Shown here: positions 26,151-32,782 of the stretch, piece after piece
How positions within the stretch are numbered: position 1 is the first letter of the stretch
How the letters are laid out: each line of letters begins with the position of its first letter
Virus record (IMG/VR): IMGVR_UViG_3300020213_000041
Location: 1 to 49,874 of that record
Strand: one strand, 5' to 3'
From: a virus
DNA: 49,874 bases
The notes under the pieces: model-generated
The model's input: only the letters and a program-made list of their open reading frames with translations
Told to the model about the DNA's origin: nothing
The model's database searches: none
Program-made: the position numbers and the translations under genes

Positions 26151-26411
26151 TCACACACATTCGCATTAAAACCTAACCCTCTGATTATGTGCTAGTTGGT
26201 AAGTGTTTCGGTCTATGATTAGGGGTCTGAATGGCCTGTTTTCTTGCACCCTTGTCCTAATATGGGGGTGCTTTCTGAGCAACAAAGGAGGTGTTTGACT
26301 ATGGAAGACTTCCCGCAATTTCCCGGATTCCCGCCCCCGTGCTGGATGTAACCGCATCGGCACGCCGTTAACGTTCCGGTTTCAGTGAGACGTTGAAGGG
26401 ATTTTTGAATT
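26151..26411 (+). other. Intergenic segment with possible promoter
   Basis: This 261-nt stretch is lower in GC than its surroundings. It holds a -10-like TAATAT at 26258-26263 with no strong -35, and the micro-ORF at 26301-26351 described separately. The end contains GAAGGGA as ribosome site for the gene at 26412. Nothing else is visible. Confidence 0.4.
26301..26351 (+). CDS. 16-aa micro-ORF with strong ribosome site
   Basis: ATG at 26301 is preceded by AAAGGAGGTG at ideal spacing, one of the strongest Shine-Dalgarno sites in the window. The frame encodes MEDFPQFPGFPPPCWM, Pro- and Phe-rich, then stops. It could be a leader peptide or a translated micro-protein; Pro-rich endings can stall ribosomes. 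Coding is plausible only because of the ribosome site. Confidence 0.4.
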   Translation: MEDFPQFPGFPPPCWM

Positions 26412-27083
26412 ATGCGCCACAGACGCGCTATCCGCAATAGCGGAAGATATCGATACCCTTTACCGTTGGTGCTGGCCGGAACGCTATGGCGTGTGGCTTT
26501 AGCGTGCCTGCTGGGGATGAGCACTTATCAGGTCTATCGGGTACCGGACCGTATGGTAACGGAAGTACAGCGGACCCGGACCGCGCTACAGACGGAAGCG
26601 CAAAAGACCCGGACCGCGCTACAGATGGAACTACGCGACACACGGACCGCGCTAGCAACAGAGATTGACAAGACACGGAAAGAAGCGCTAGATCGCGCCG
26701 ATAGGCTAGTCACGGCCAGCGAAGGCACGTTAAGCAAAATCAATGACACGCTGGGTAGTGCCCAGCCCGTTCTGGCTAATGCCGCGTCCCTGACCGCCCA
26801 GGTGGACAATGCGGCCCGGCCCCTGCTGGATTGCAAGGGTAACGGTGCATGTCTACCTGCACAGACGATGGCATTAGTCGGGTCCGCGCGGTTCACCATG
26901 GGGCAGATTGCGAAGGCCACGCCCGCGTCAGCCCAAGCGACGGTGAAGCTACAACAGCACGCGGCTGGCATCGCGGAAGACGTGCATAAGGTAACCCGCG
27001 CGATTACAGCGCCGGTCCCACTCTGGAAGAAGATTTTATGGGGCGTAACGGGTACAGCCGGACGCCTGAAAGGTTGGTTCTAA
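26412..27083 (+). CDS. Membrane-anchored coiled-coil protein
   Basis: This 223-aa protein has a basic N-terminus, a transmembrane helix at about residues 17-37 (LPLVLAGTLWRVALACLLG), then four 11-residue repeats starting near residue 53 (TRTALQTEAQK, TRTALQMELRD, TRTALATEIDK). These suggest a hendecad coiled coil. A Cys pair follows (DCKGNGACL). The C-terminus is amphipathic. In a lysis region this layout could suit a spanin-like or membrane-spacer role, but no family was recognised. Confidence 0.68.
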   Translation: MRHRRAIRNSGRYRYPLPLVLAGTLWRVALACLLGMSTYQVYRVPDRMVTEVQRTRTALQTEAQKTRTALQMELRDTRTALATEIDKTRKEALDRADRLVTASEGTLSKINDTLGSAQPVLANAASLTAQVDNAARPLLDCKGNGACLPAQTMALVGSARFTMGQIAKATPASAQATVKLQQHAAGIAEDVHKVTRAITAPVPLWKKILWGVTGTAGRLKGWF

Positions 27084-27542
27084 ATGAAGAGTGCATTTCT
27101 TGCCCTGCTGTTAGCCGGGGTGTCATACGCGCAAAGCGGCCCGGCTGAAGCGCAATACTTCGTAGCCGGGGGCGCGGGTTTCAATCGCTATGCTGTACCC
27201 GCGACGTCAGGCTTTCTGACGCTGGGCGTCCGTGTTGCTGAAGGCAGCTATACCTATACAGCGGTCAGCATGACCGATACCAATAGCACTATGGCCCAGG
27301 GAATCCTGAAAGTGTTAGTACGGCAGGACGGCTTTACATTGGGCGTCTTGGGGGACGCGGGCATTGCGTCAGGCGAAGGCGCGGTAGGTCCGGCCTTCGC
27401 GGGCGGTACTATCCTGACCTTCGATGTGTCCCGCTGGACCCGGACCCCGAAGACTTGGGTTACCGCGTCAGTCAAGCTGATGAAGACCAGCCTAACCGAA
27501 GTACAGCCGCTGTTCGTCTTCGGATTGGGGAAGTCATTCTGA
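27084..27542 (+). CDS. Secreted outer-membrane barrel-like protein
   Basis: This 152-aa protein starts directly after the previous stop. It has a signal peptide (KSAFLALLLAGVSYAQ, cleavage likely after residue 17). It then shows alternating strands (GFLTLGVRVAEGSYTYTAVS, FTLGVLGDAGI, TWVTASVKLM) and ends in FVFGLGKSF, with the terminal Phe expected for proteins inserted by the BAM complex. An eight-strand barrel would fit the length. Phage barrels of this sort (for example lambda Lom) alter the surface of the host, sometimes blocking superinfection. This role is inference. Confidence 0.65.
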   Translation: MKSAFLALLLAGVSYAQSGPAEAQYFVAGGAGFNRYAVPATSGFLTLGVRVAEGSYTYTAVSMTDTNSTMAQGILKVLVRQDGFTLGVLGDAGIASGEGAVGPAFAGGTILTFDVSRWTRTPKTWVTASVKLMKTSLTEVQPLFVFGLGKSF

Positions 27543-27709
27543 TGATGAAGAACGACAGTATTTCGACGCTGGCCGGGGGCGGCGCCGGGCTGGCCATGCT
27601 GGCTACCGTACGTTGGGAAGTGGTGCCGCAGGGTGAATGCGTCAAGATCGGCTTAGCGGTCCTGCTAATGCTGATGGGGTACTTTTTTTATCGGGAGCCT
27701 AAACCGTGA
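27542..27709 (+). CDS. Small membrane protein, holin candidate
   Basis: The ATG at 27542 overlaps the previous stop; another ATG follows at 27545. The 55-aa product has a mild hydrophobic segment near residues 8-22 (STLAGGGAGLAMLATV) and a strong one near 34-48 (KIGLAVLLMLMGYFFY), with a charged C-terminus. Two-helix proteins of this size in lysis cassettes are often holins, but single-span alternatives are possible. Confidence 0.6.
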   Translation: MMKNDSISTLAGGGAGLAMLATVRWEVVPQGECVKIGLAVLLMLMGYFFYREPKP

Positions 27710-28134
27710 CTGAACAGGACTTGATCGAACGGGTAGCGCGCGCGATTGCGCATCAGGAAGACTTTTTCAAGGTTTCTAAGCTGCCAACCGTCAGCCAGCG
27801 ATGCAACAATCCAGGCAACCTCACACACTGGAAAGACGCTGCGGGTCAGCCCTACCCGGACGCTAACGGATATGTGCAGTTCCCCGACGTCCATGCGGGC
27901 TGGCGTGCCCTAAAAGCCCAGTGCAAAATCAATGTGCTGAAGCGCCGCTTGACCTGGGCCGAATTTTTCAGGGGCCGTCCCGGTGCCTATAGGGGATTCC
28001 TGCAGCGCGGGGCCAGTGACCCACTGCTGTACGCGGGCCGCGTTATGACTCAAGTGCTAGGCGGGGTTAATGAAGCGGTTACCATTCATACCCCCATAGC
28101 AGCATTGCTGGATGACGGGTATGCCCGAGCATGA
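27706..28134 (+). CDS. Muramidase/transglycosylase-like protein
   Basis: This 142-aa protein starts at a GTG overlapping the previous stop. The segment AIAHQEDFFKVSKLPTVSQR followed by CNNPGNL is typical of a phage family related to structural transglycosylases (for example PRD1 P5/P7-type annotations), in which the acidic residue near the N-terminus (E or D) may be catalytic. It may cut glycan strands during entry or lysis. No signal peptide is present. Confidence 0.6.
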   Translation: MTEQDLIERVARAIAHQEDFFKVSKLPTVSQRCNNPGNLTHWKDAAGQPYPDANGYVQFPDVHAGWRALKAQCKINVLKRRLTWAEFFRGRPGAYRGFLQRGASDPLLYAGRVMTQVLGGVNEAVTIHTPIAALLDDGYARA

Positions 28135-28448
28135 CCGAGCATGACCCTTTATTGTTGGACACCCTGCGCAACCTACGTGACGCGGTGGAGCGGGTCCAGG
28201 ATGGCATGGACCAGATGCGGGACCGGCTGGACGTAGTGGCAAATAGCATGGACCGCAGGCTGTCCGATGAAGTAAAACCCCTGTCCCTGCGCATTACAGT
28301 ACTGGAACAGGGACAGGAAGACTTCCACATGGAAGTGAAACGCGACGCGCGCAAATGGGGCGCTATCGGCGGGGCTAGCGCCCTGCTGACTGCAGCCGCT
28401 ACAGCGGTAATCGCGTTCTTAAGCAAAGCCCTTGCGGGCGTCAAATAG
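28131..28448 (+). CDS. Coiled coil plus C-terminal TM protein (XhlA-like)
   Basis: This 105-aa protein overlaps the previous stop by 4 nt. Residues 8-50 form a coiled coil (LRNLRDAVERVQDGMDQMRD). Residues 76-100 form a membrane helix (AIGGASALLTAAATAVIAFL) with a Lys-containing end. The order coiled coil then C-terminal helix resembles hemolysin XhlA-type proteins that work with holins and endolysins. It is the last gene of the rightward block. Confidence 0.65.
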   Translation: MTEHDPLLLDTLRNLRDAVERVQDGMDQMRDRLDVVANSMDRRLSDEVKPLSLRITVLEQGQEDFHMEVKRDARKWGAIGGASALLTAAATAVIAFLSKALAGVK

Positions 28449-28493
28449 AAATAAGCCCCCGGCACCTTCGCGGTAGCCGGGGGCTATTTCTAT
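28446..28493. terminator. Bidirectional terminator between convergent blocks
   Basis: AGCCCCCGGC (28454-28463) pairs with GCCGGGGGCT (28476-28485). The stem extends outward through ATAGAAAT/ATTTCTAT with one bulged A. T-rich tracts on either side allow termination in both directions. It sits exactly where the rightward and leftward blocks meet. Confidence 0.88.
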
Positions 28494-28496
28494 TTG

Positions 28497-28700
28497 TTAA
28501 GCGTCTTTTTTGCGGGCTTCCGCGCCCAGGCGTGCGACAGCCCGTCTGACCGCAGCCGGGACCCGGAACCGGGCCTCACGGTGCCGTAGGCTGTCCGTCC
28601 GGTAGCCGGTGCGCCGTGCTAGTCGCGCCGGGCTACAGTGACGCCGAGCTCCCTGTTCAGACGCGCATGGGGTGCCGCAGCGGGGACAGGGGGGCATCAT
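28497..28700 (-). CDS. Small Cys-containing basic protein, unknown
   Basis: This 67-aa protein starts with CPRCGTPC, a zinc-ribbon-like half motif, followed by HC later. The rest is Arg/Ala-rich. The upstream sequence CTGGAGG gives a good ribosome site before ATG 28700, which supports coding. It is the last gene of the leftward block, downstream of the attP region. Function unknown; DNA binding is possible. Confidence 0.62.
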   Translation of the reverse strand: MMPPCPRCGTPCASEQGARRHCSPARLARRTGYRTDSLRHREARFRVPAAVRRAVARLGAEARKKDA

Positions 28701-28798
28701 GTAGTAGGTACCTCCAGGTAGGCCTTATACCCTTCTAGTGCGCTGTTCCATAGAGTCATGCTCTCATTGTATGCACAGCCAGGTCGTGCCGTAAGCCC

Positions 28799-29010
28799 TG
28801 TGCTAACGATTGTGCTAAACGTAGCACAAAATGGGAGCAAGGGACAGGAACCCGGAACCCGGAAGTTATTGATTTTATTGGTGTGGGGTACTACGGAAAG
28901 GTGAAAATTCCTGATTACGAATCAGCCGCTTACAAAGCCAGTATCTTTTTGTTTTCAACACTTTACGGCAGACGTAAAGTGTCTTTGTGCTAGCTTTGTG
29001 CTAATAGCAC
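28799..29010. other. Probable phage attachment site (attP) region
   Basis: A 15-bp palindrome CTGATTACGAATCAG (28911-28925) plus CCGCT gives 20 bp (28911-28930). On the minus strand this reads as the anticodon arm and flank expected for a tRNA-Thr(CGU) gene. On both sides are copies of TTTGTGCTAA-like motifs: 28799-28806, 28810-28818, 28822-28830 (inverted), 28984-28992, 28995-29004, and TAGCAC at 29005-29010. A core flanked by arm-type repeats near an integrase gene is the classic attP layout. An inverted repeat ACACTTTACG/CGTAAAGTGT (28958-28982) lies inside the right arm. No gene was seen in this 370-nt gap apart from these elements. Confidence 0.72.
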
Positions 29011-29032
29011 CCGGACACCACCACAAAAAGAA

Positions 29033-29063
29033 AATCCCCAGACCCGTGAAAGGTCTGGGGATT
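29033..29063 (-). terminator. Terminator downstream of tRNA-Thr
   Basis: AATCCCCAGACC (29033-29044) pairs with GGTCTGGGGATT (29052-29063). On the minus strand the stem is followed by TTTTCTTTTTG, so it should end the tRNA/integrase transcript. Confidence 0.85.
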
Positions 29064-29074
29064 GGAAATCTTTT

Positions 29075-29150
29075 TGGAGCCGGGAACCGGGGTCGAACCG
29101 GCGGCCTCATGATTACGAATCAAGCGCTCTACCATCTGAGCTATCCCGGC
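29075..29150 (-). tRNA. tRNA-Thr (anticodon CGU)
   Basis: The minus strand folds into a full cloverleaf. The acceptor stem is GCCGGGA/TCCCGGC, the D arm contains AGCTCAGATGGTAGAGC, and the anticodon loop is TTCGTAA with anticodon CGT. The T arm is GCCGGTTCGACCCCGGT-like, and CCA is encoded at the 3' end (29075-29077 on the plus strand). The anticodon stem has one U-U mismatch. It reads ACG codons. Its anticodon arm shares TGATTACGAATCA (plus strand) with the nearby attP core. Confidence 0.95.
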
Positions 29151-29173
29151 CACACGGCCTAGGGTATCATCCG

Positions 29174-29299
29174 TCAGGACCGGTAGTCTACCGAGTCCTC
29201 CTCATCGCGTGTCAGGCTAGGTCCGCGCAGCCAGTCCACCACGCCCAGCACCAGCCCTGCCACCAGCACCCCGGCCTGAATCCACGCCCATAGGGTCAT
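29174..29299 (-). CDS. 41-aa membrane protein overlapping int
   Basis: ATG 29299 overlaps the integrase stop (ATGA), so translation is coupled. The product starts MTLWAWIQAGVLVAGLVLGV, a clear transmembrane helix, followed by VDWLRGP and an acidic tail with DEEDS. It is probably a small inner-membrane protein. Function unknown; a superinfection-exclusion role would fit but is speculative. Confidence 0.62.
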   Translation of the reverse strand: MTLWAWIQAGVLVAGLVLGVVDWLRGPSLTRDEEDSVDYRS

Positions 29300-30444
29300 A
29301 TACCAGCCGCTTTCCCCCGGACGTACCGGCCCAGCTTTTCCGCCGCGTCGCGCAGGTCCGTTTCGTCCACAATATTGTAGCGTTCGAACACGCTATCCGT
29401 CAGGTGACCGCTGATGCGTTTCGCAATCGCCTGCGGGACCCCGGACCGGATCAGGTTACGCACCCCAGTACGCCGCAGATCGTGAAAGGACTTCGCGATA
29501 CCAGTAGATTCCTGGGCCGCGTCGAATGCTTTGCGAATCTCGACTACACGCTGCCCTCTGCGCGCGCTGGCACGTCCAGGGGTGATCGCGCCGTGACGGA
29601 AAAAGACCCATGGACTACTGGGGCATAGTAACGCGTGCCGTGATTGCTGGCTGACTAGTACCTCGTACAGGTCGCCGCTCGTGCCCACGGGAATCAGCCG
29701 GGCTTGACCGTTCTTCGTTTCGCCCTGCCGTAATTTGACTATGCCGCGCGCGAGGTCCACTTGTTCCCAGCGAAGGCCGGTTATCTCGCTGTACCGGCAC
29801 CCGGTCCAGTAGCCGAAAACAAAGACCGGCCTTTCGTCTGCCGGTAGAGCGTCCCGGAAGCGCTGATATTCGTCATGCTCCCAAAACCCTTCGCGCACAT
29901 TGTTTTCCTCTAACACGACCTGCCGGAAGGCAGGGACGCTGGATGCATTGACGCGGCCAGCCGCGACGGCCAGCGAGTACCCGCGCCGCAATAGTGCCAT
30001 GTGTCGATTGATCGACGCATCCGACATACCCGCGGCCCGCTGGGCGCTGATATAGTGCCTCAGGTGTGAGACTGTGACACTAGCAGCGCGCTGGGAGCCG
30101 ATACCAGGTATCAGGTGCTGTGTGATGATGGGGCCTGCGGACTTGCCCACGTCGCGGCCTTTCAGCCTGTAGTCGTCCAGCACGTCCTGCAATATGTCTG
30201 ACACTAGAACCCGCTCCGCTTTGACGGTCGTAAAGGTGCCGGTCTGGGCTTCACTGATGCGTCGCTTTAGGTGTGCGACCGCTTCGTTATATTTGATGCT
30301 GCCTGCTGACTCCCGGACCTGCTGACCATTCAGCGAAAATGACACATACCAGCTACCGCCTGTCTGACGGCGGTAAAGCTGACCGAGGCCGCGAATCTGT
30401 ACGCGGTTGGCTTCGGGTTCTGTCGTGTTCTTTGTCCGTGGCAT
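29296..30444 (-). CDS. int: Tyrosine integrase
   Basis: This 382-aa protein has an N-terminal region with a small DNA-binding domain, a SAM-like core-binding domain (about 80-180), and the tyrosine-recombinase catalytic domain. Catalytic residues visible are R217 (TGCRYSE), K244 (GETKNGQ), H321 and R324 (FHDLRRTG), H347 (ISGHLTD) and Y356 (FERYN). It would recombine the attP at 28.9 kb with a host site. The candidate promoter (TTGACC, 16 bp, TAATGT) lies right before the ATG, so the mRNA may be almost leaderless. A TTTGTGCTAA motif overlaps the -10. Confidence 0.94.
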   Translation of the reverse strand: MPRTKNTTEPEANRVQIRGLGQLYRRQTGGSWYVSFSLNGQQVRESAGSIKYNEAVAHLKRRISEAQTGTFTTVKAERVLVSDILQDVLDDYRLKGRDVGKSAGPIITQHLIPGIGSQRAASVTVSHLRHYISAQRAAGMSDASINRHMALLRRGYSLAVAAGRVNASSVPAFRQVVLEENNVREGFWEHDEYQRFRDALPADERPVFVFGYWTGCRYSEITGLRWEQVDLARGIVKLRQGETKNGQARLIPVGTSGDLYEVLVSQQSRHALLCPSSPWVFFRHGAITPGRASARRGQRVVEIRKAFDAAQESTGIAKSFHDLRRTGVRNLIRSGVPQAIAKRISGHLTDSVFERYNIVDETDLRDAAEKLGRYVRGKAAGI

Positions 30445-30482
30445 GGTTCAACATTAGCACAAAAACAGCAATGGTCAACGGT
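30445..30482 (-). promoter_or_regulatory. Candidate int promoter with TTTGTGCTAA site
   Basis: On the minus strand TTGACC is separated by 16 nt from TAATGT, only a few bases before the int ATG. The sequence TTTGTGCTAA (30454-30463) covers the -10 and equals the repeats flanking attP. Binding of integrase or a repressor here could regulate int. Confidence 0.5.
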
Positions 30483-30502
30483 TTTATTTTGTGCGCGGTA
30501 GG

Positions 30503-30775
30503 CTAGCTCTTGTGTCTGTCAATCCACTGCTCCAGGTCGCGACGGTCGAACATCACGCGTGCATCACCACGGACAACCGGAATGCCACCAGCCGCAGCAA
30601 GCTGTCTGGTGGCCGTTTCGGTTCGGCCCAGGTACACTGCGGCCTGTTTGACGGTCAGCAACCGGGGTTCCGGGGTCCCGGCCCTGGATTCCAGCAGCGG
30701 GCGCAACCGCTCTACCACCGCGTCTGCTATTGCGGCCATCATGCTATCCATTGCACACCAACTTTCAATCCCCAC
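30503..30775 (-). CDS. Excisionase-like HTH protein
   Basis: This 90-aa protein has a C-terminal HTH_17/MerR-like domain: LLTVKQAAVYLGRTETATRQ followed by LAAAGGIPVV and VMFDRRDLEQWIDRH. That is the pattern of excisionases and other recombination directionality factors. It lies immediately upstream of int. ATG 30751 is an alternative start giving 82 aa; the first residues are the less certain part. Confidence 0.75.
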   Translation of the reverse strand: MGIESWCAMDSMMAAIADAVVERLRPLLESRAGTPEPRLLTVKQAAVYLGRTETATRQLAAAGGIPVVRGDARVMFDRRDLEQWIDRHKS

Positions 30776-30788
30776 GCTACGCGATAGC

Positions 30789-31010
30789 TCATATGTGCTT
30801 CGCGTCCTGATAGCAGAGAATGTATGGCCGGTCCTGCATGGGCCTGGTGTCGCGAGGCTTGGCCGTGTAGATGGTTGACCACAGCCCGCGATAGTGCTTT
30901 TCCATCCAGGCCGCGACGATACAGTTATCCTTCGCGTCGATCTGCTGATGATAGCCTGCCATCAGGGTTCCGCAGCCGAACGTGACATAAAACGTTCTCA
31001 TAGGTGTCAT
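30789..31010 (-). CDS. Small hypothetical protein
   Basis: The ATG at 31010 follows AGGAGATAAAAGC and gives 73 aa; an in-frame start at 31028 within the upstream gene is less likely. It contains RTFYVTFGCGTLMAGYHQQI and KHYRGLWSTIYT. No domain was recognised. It sits between the beta-helix protein and the excisionase. Confidence 0.6.
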   Translation of the reverse strand: MTPMRTFYVTFGCGTLMAGYHQQIDAKDNCIVAAWMEKHYRGLWSTIYTAKPRDTRPMQDRPYILCYQDAKHI

Positions 31011-31014
31011 GCTT

Positions 31015-32019
31015 TTATCTCCTAACATTGTCCGTACCCCATACAGCCGGGTGTGTTGGTGGCATCAGCGGGCCCCAGCTTGTCTCTAAGTGAGCCGGAC
31101 CCCCGGTCCATTCGCGATGGTAGCGGTCTAACAGAATTCCGACAGCGGGCGATGGATCCCAGGACGGGTCCCACGTCGGGGGCCGGTCAAATGACGGTAC
31201 CTCCAGATAGATAGCCTGCGGAAAAGTCTTCATACCCTTCGGAGGCTGGACGTGTAGGGACTTCTCACAGTAGTACGCCTGGGCCATGCGGATGTGTACA
31301 TAGTCTGTGTGCCGCAACAGATAGCCGATCTGGCCGGGCGCATTGCTGCATAGGACGCTGGTCTGTTCCAGCACGTTCGCGCTGGAGCCGATAGACCCAA
31401 CGTCAGGCGCGCCCAGGATGAAGCCTGCGCTGTTGGGCTCTGTCAGTTGCACCCGGATTCGTGCCAGATAGTTCCCGCCCGCGCCCACCGCAACCCCTGA
31501 CTGTGCGGCCCGCGTGCTTCGCAGTTGCACCGCGTATTCCAGGGGGCGCGTAATGCTGACCCGCTGAAAGTCCGAATGGACAACATGCAGTGCAAGTATC
31601 CCGTTACAGCGCGCATTGCATTCAATCGCGAGATTGCGGACTTGAACAGACGTGATTGGCCCGCGTATCTCTATCATGGGTTTGCCAGCCGCGCCGCGCC
31701 ATTCCAGGACGGTCCCTGCCGGGTTATAGGCCAACTCACCGGAGTTAGCGCCCATGCCCTGACCTTCGATAATCAGCGCATGTTCCGTGCTGTTGCTGGC
31801 CGATGTCCCGTTGCCGATAACAATAGTGTCATAGATCAGCACGCGGCCATACGGAAACACGCGATGCAGGGGAGCCACGGTAGTGGACCGCAATTCAGCC
31901 GCTTTGACACGGGGCGTCTTGCTGTCAGATTCCAGCGGTACCGCAGATCCAATGCGGGACACCTGGGCCGTCGCGACGGACGCCACCAGTAGCAGGCAAA
32001 GTATGATGTGTTTAAACAT
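31015..32019 (-). CDS. Secreted beta-helix protein
   Basis: This 334-aa protein has a signal peptide (HIILCLLLVASVATAQ, cleavage likely near residue 19). Repeated short strands follow, such as PMIEIRGPITSVQVRNLAIE and VVHSDFQRVSITRP, in a right-handed parallel beta-helix style. Cys residues could form disulfides (ECNARCNG). Upstream AAAGAGAG is a ribosome site. No catalytic residues of pectate lyases are assigned. It is not part of the virion operon, and looks like a moron gene exported by the lysogen or infected cell; an exopolysaccharide or surface role is inference. Confidence 0.62.
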   Translation of the reverse strand: MFKHIILCLLLVASVATAQVSRIGSAVPLESDSKTPRVKAAELRSTTVAPLHRVFPYGRVLIYDTIVIGNGTSASNSTEHALIIEGQGMGANSGELAYNPAGTVLEWRGAAGKPMIEIRGPITSVQVRNLAIECNARCNGILALHVVHSDFQRVSITRPLEYAVQLRSTRAAQSGVAVGAGGNYLARIRVQLTEPNSAGFILGAPDVGSIGSSANVLEQTSVLCSNAPGQIGYLLRHTDYVHIRMAQAYYCEKSLHVQPPKGMKTFPQAIYLEVPSFDRPPTWDPSWDPSPAVGILLDRYHREWTGGPAHLETSWGPLMPPTHPAVWGTDNVRR

Positions 32020-32058
32020 TGCTTCTCTCTTTGCAAACTAACATGCGGTGCCTAGCGG

Positions 32059-32658
32059 TCAGAGGCACTTGCGATGTGTCTGTGTTGATTTTGTGGCGTT
32101 TAATTCTCTGTGCAAGCGTGTGACCGCGCGCCGTAGGCGCTTTTCTAGCACGTTCGGCCAGTAGCCGTTAGCGTTAAGCGCATCTGTCGGATTCCACATG
32201 TCCAGGTACACGCGGAAAGCCTTAACCCCTTCTATATCGCTGACGATGCACGGCTGAATGTCGCCGAAACCGCGCGGGCCGGTATCTGCGCAGCCTTCTA
32301 TATTCAGCGCGCGGATGTCCGCGCATTTAATAACCGCTTCCTGATCGGGAGTAGGCATACGTAGGCCCAGATTCGCGTAGATGCGCCGCATGATGCGGTG
32401 TTCCAGCGCCCGCTGGGAGCGGGTCTTCATGGGTGACGGAATGTCATTGACGCACACTTCCGCCGCGTCATGCAGCAACGCGTCAGCTTCAAGTTCAGGG
32501 GGTACCAGATCGGCCACCAACAGCAGGTGCATACCCACCGGCCACCACATACCCCCGGAGCCGCAGAAACGCGGAATTCTCATTGCAGCTACCGCGATAT
32601 CATTCAGGCTTGGGACCCCGAAAGCCTGGGTTACCCACGTTCCGCCGTACGTAATCAT
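32059..32658 (-). CDS. HD-domain nucleotide phosphohydrolase
   Basis: This 199-aa protein is like YfbR-type HD phosphohydrolases. It has RFCGSGGMWWPVGMHLLLVA with His 44, ALLHDAAEVCVNDIPSP with His 63/Asp 64, and ADIRA with a late Asp near 113. Related enzymes dephosphorylate deoxynucleotides or hydrolyse dATP. It may tune nucleotide pools for phage replication. The start overlaps the preceding zinc-ribbon gene by 59 nt, but the N-terminal segment TYGGTWV fits the family, so this start is kept. Confidence 0.75.
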   Translation of the reverse strand: MITYGGTWVTQAFGVPSLNDIAVAAMRIPRFCGSGGMWWPVGMHLLLVADLVPPELEADALLHDAAEVCVNDIPSPMKTRSQRALEHRIMRRIYANLGLRMPTPDQEAVIKCADIRALNIEGCADTGPRGFGDIQPCIVSDIEGVKAFRVYLDMWNPTDALNANGYWPNVLEKRLRRAVTRLHRELNATKSTQTHRKCL

Positions 32659-32782
32659 CAGTCTTACCTTCCTTCTTCTTCGTCCATTCCATCGTGTAAT
32701 GTCGTCCGCAATGTACGCAGACCCCCGGCCCTTCTGACGCGGCCTTTGTTGGCTTTCCGCAGGAACATTCAGCGTGATACAT
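32600..32782 (-). CDS. Zinc-ribbon small protein
   Basis: From ATG 32782 it has 60 aa with CSCGK and CVHCGR, an obvious two-pair zinc ribbon, then a basic tail. It overlaps the end of the SNF2 helicase gene by 14 nt and the HD gene by 59 nt. Small zinc ribbons next to helicases may be partners; no function is known. Confidence 0.55.
   Translation of the reverse strand: MYHAECSCGKPTKAASEGPGVCVHCGRHYTMEWTKKKEGKTDDYVRRNVGNPGFRGPKPE

Noticed and set aside
28911-28935. Second tRNA gene
   Set aside because: Only about 20 nt match an anticodon arm; no acceptor or T arm is present, so an att core is more likely.
29075-29150. tRNA marking a prophage-chromosome boundary
   Set aside because: Phage genes lie on both sides, so this is not an attL/attR junction.
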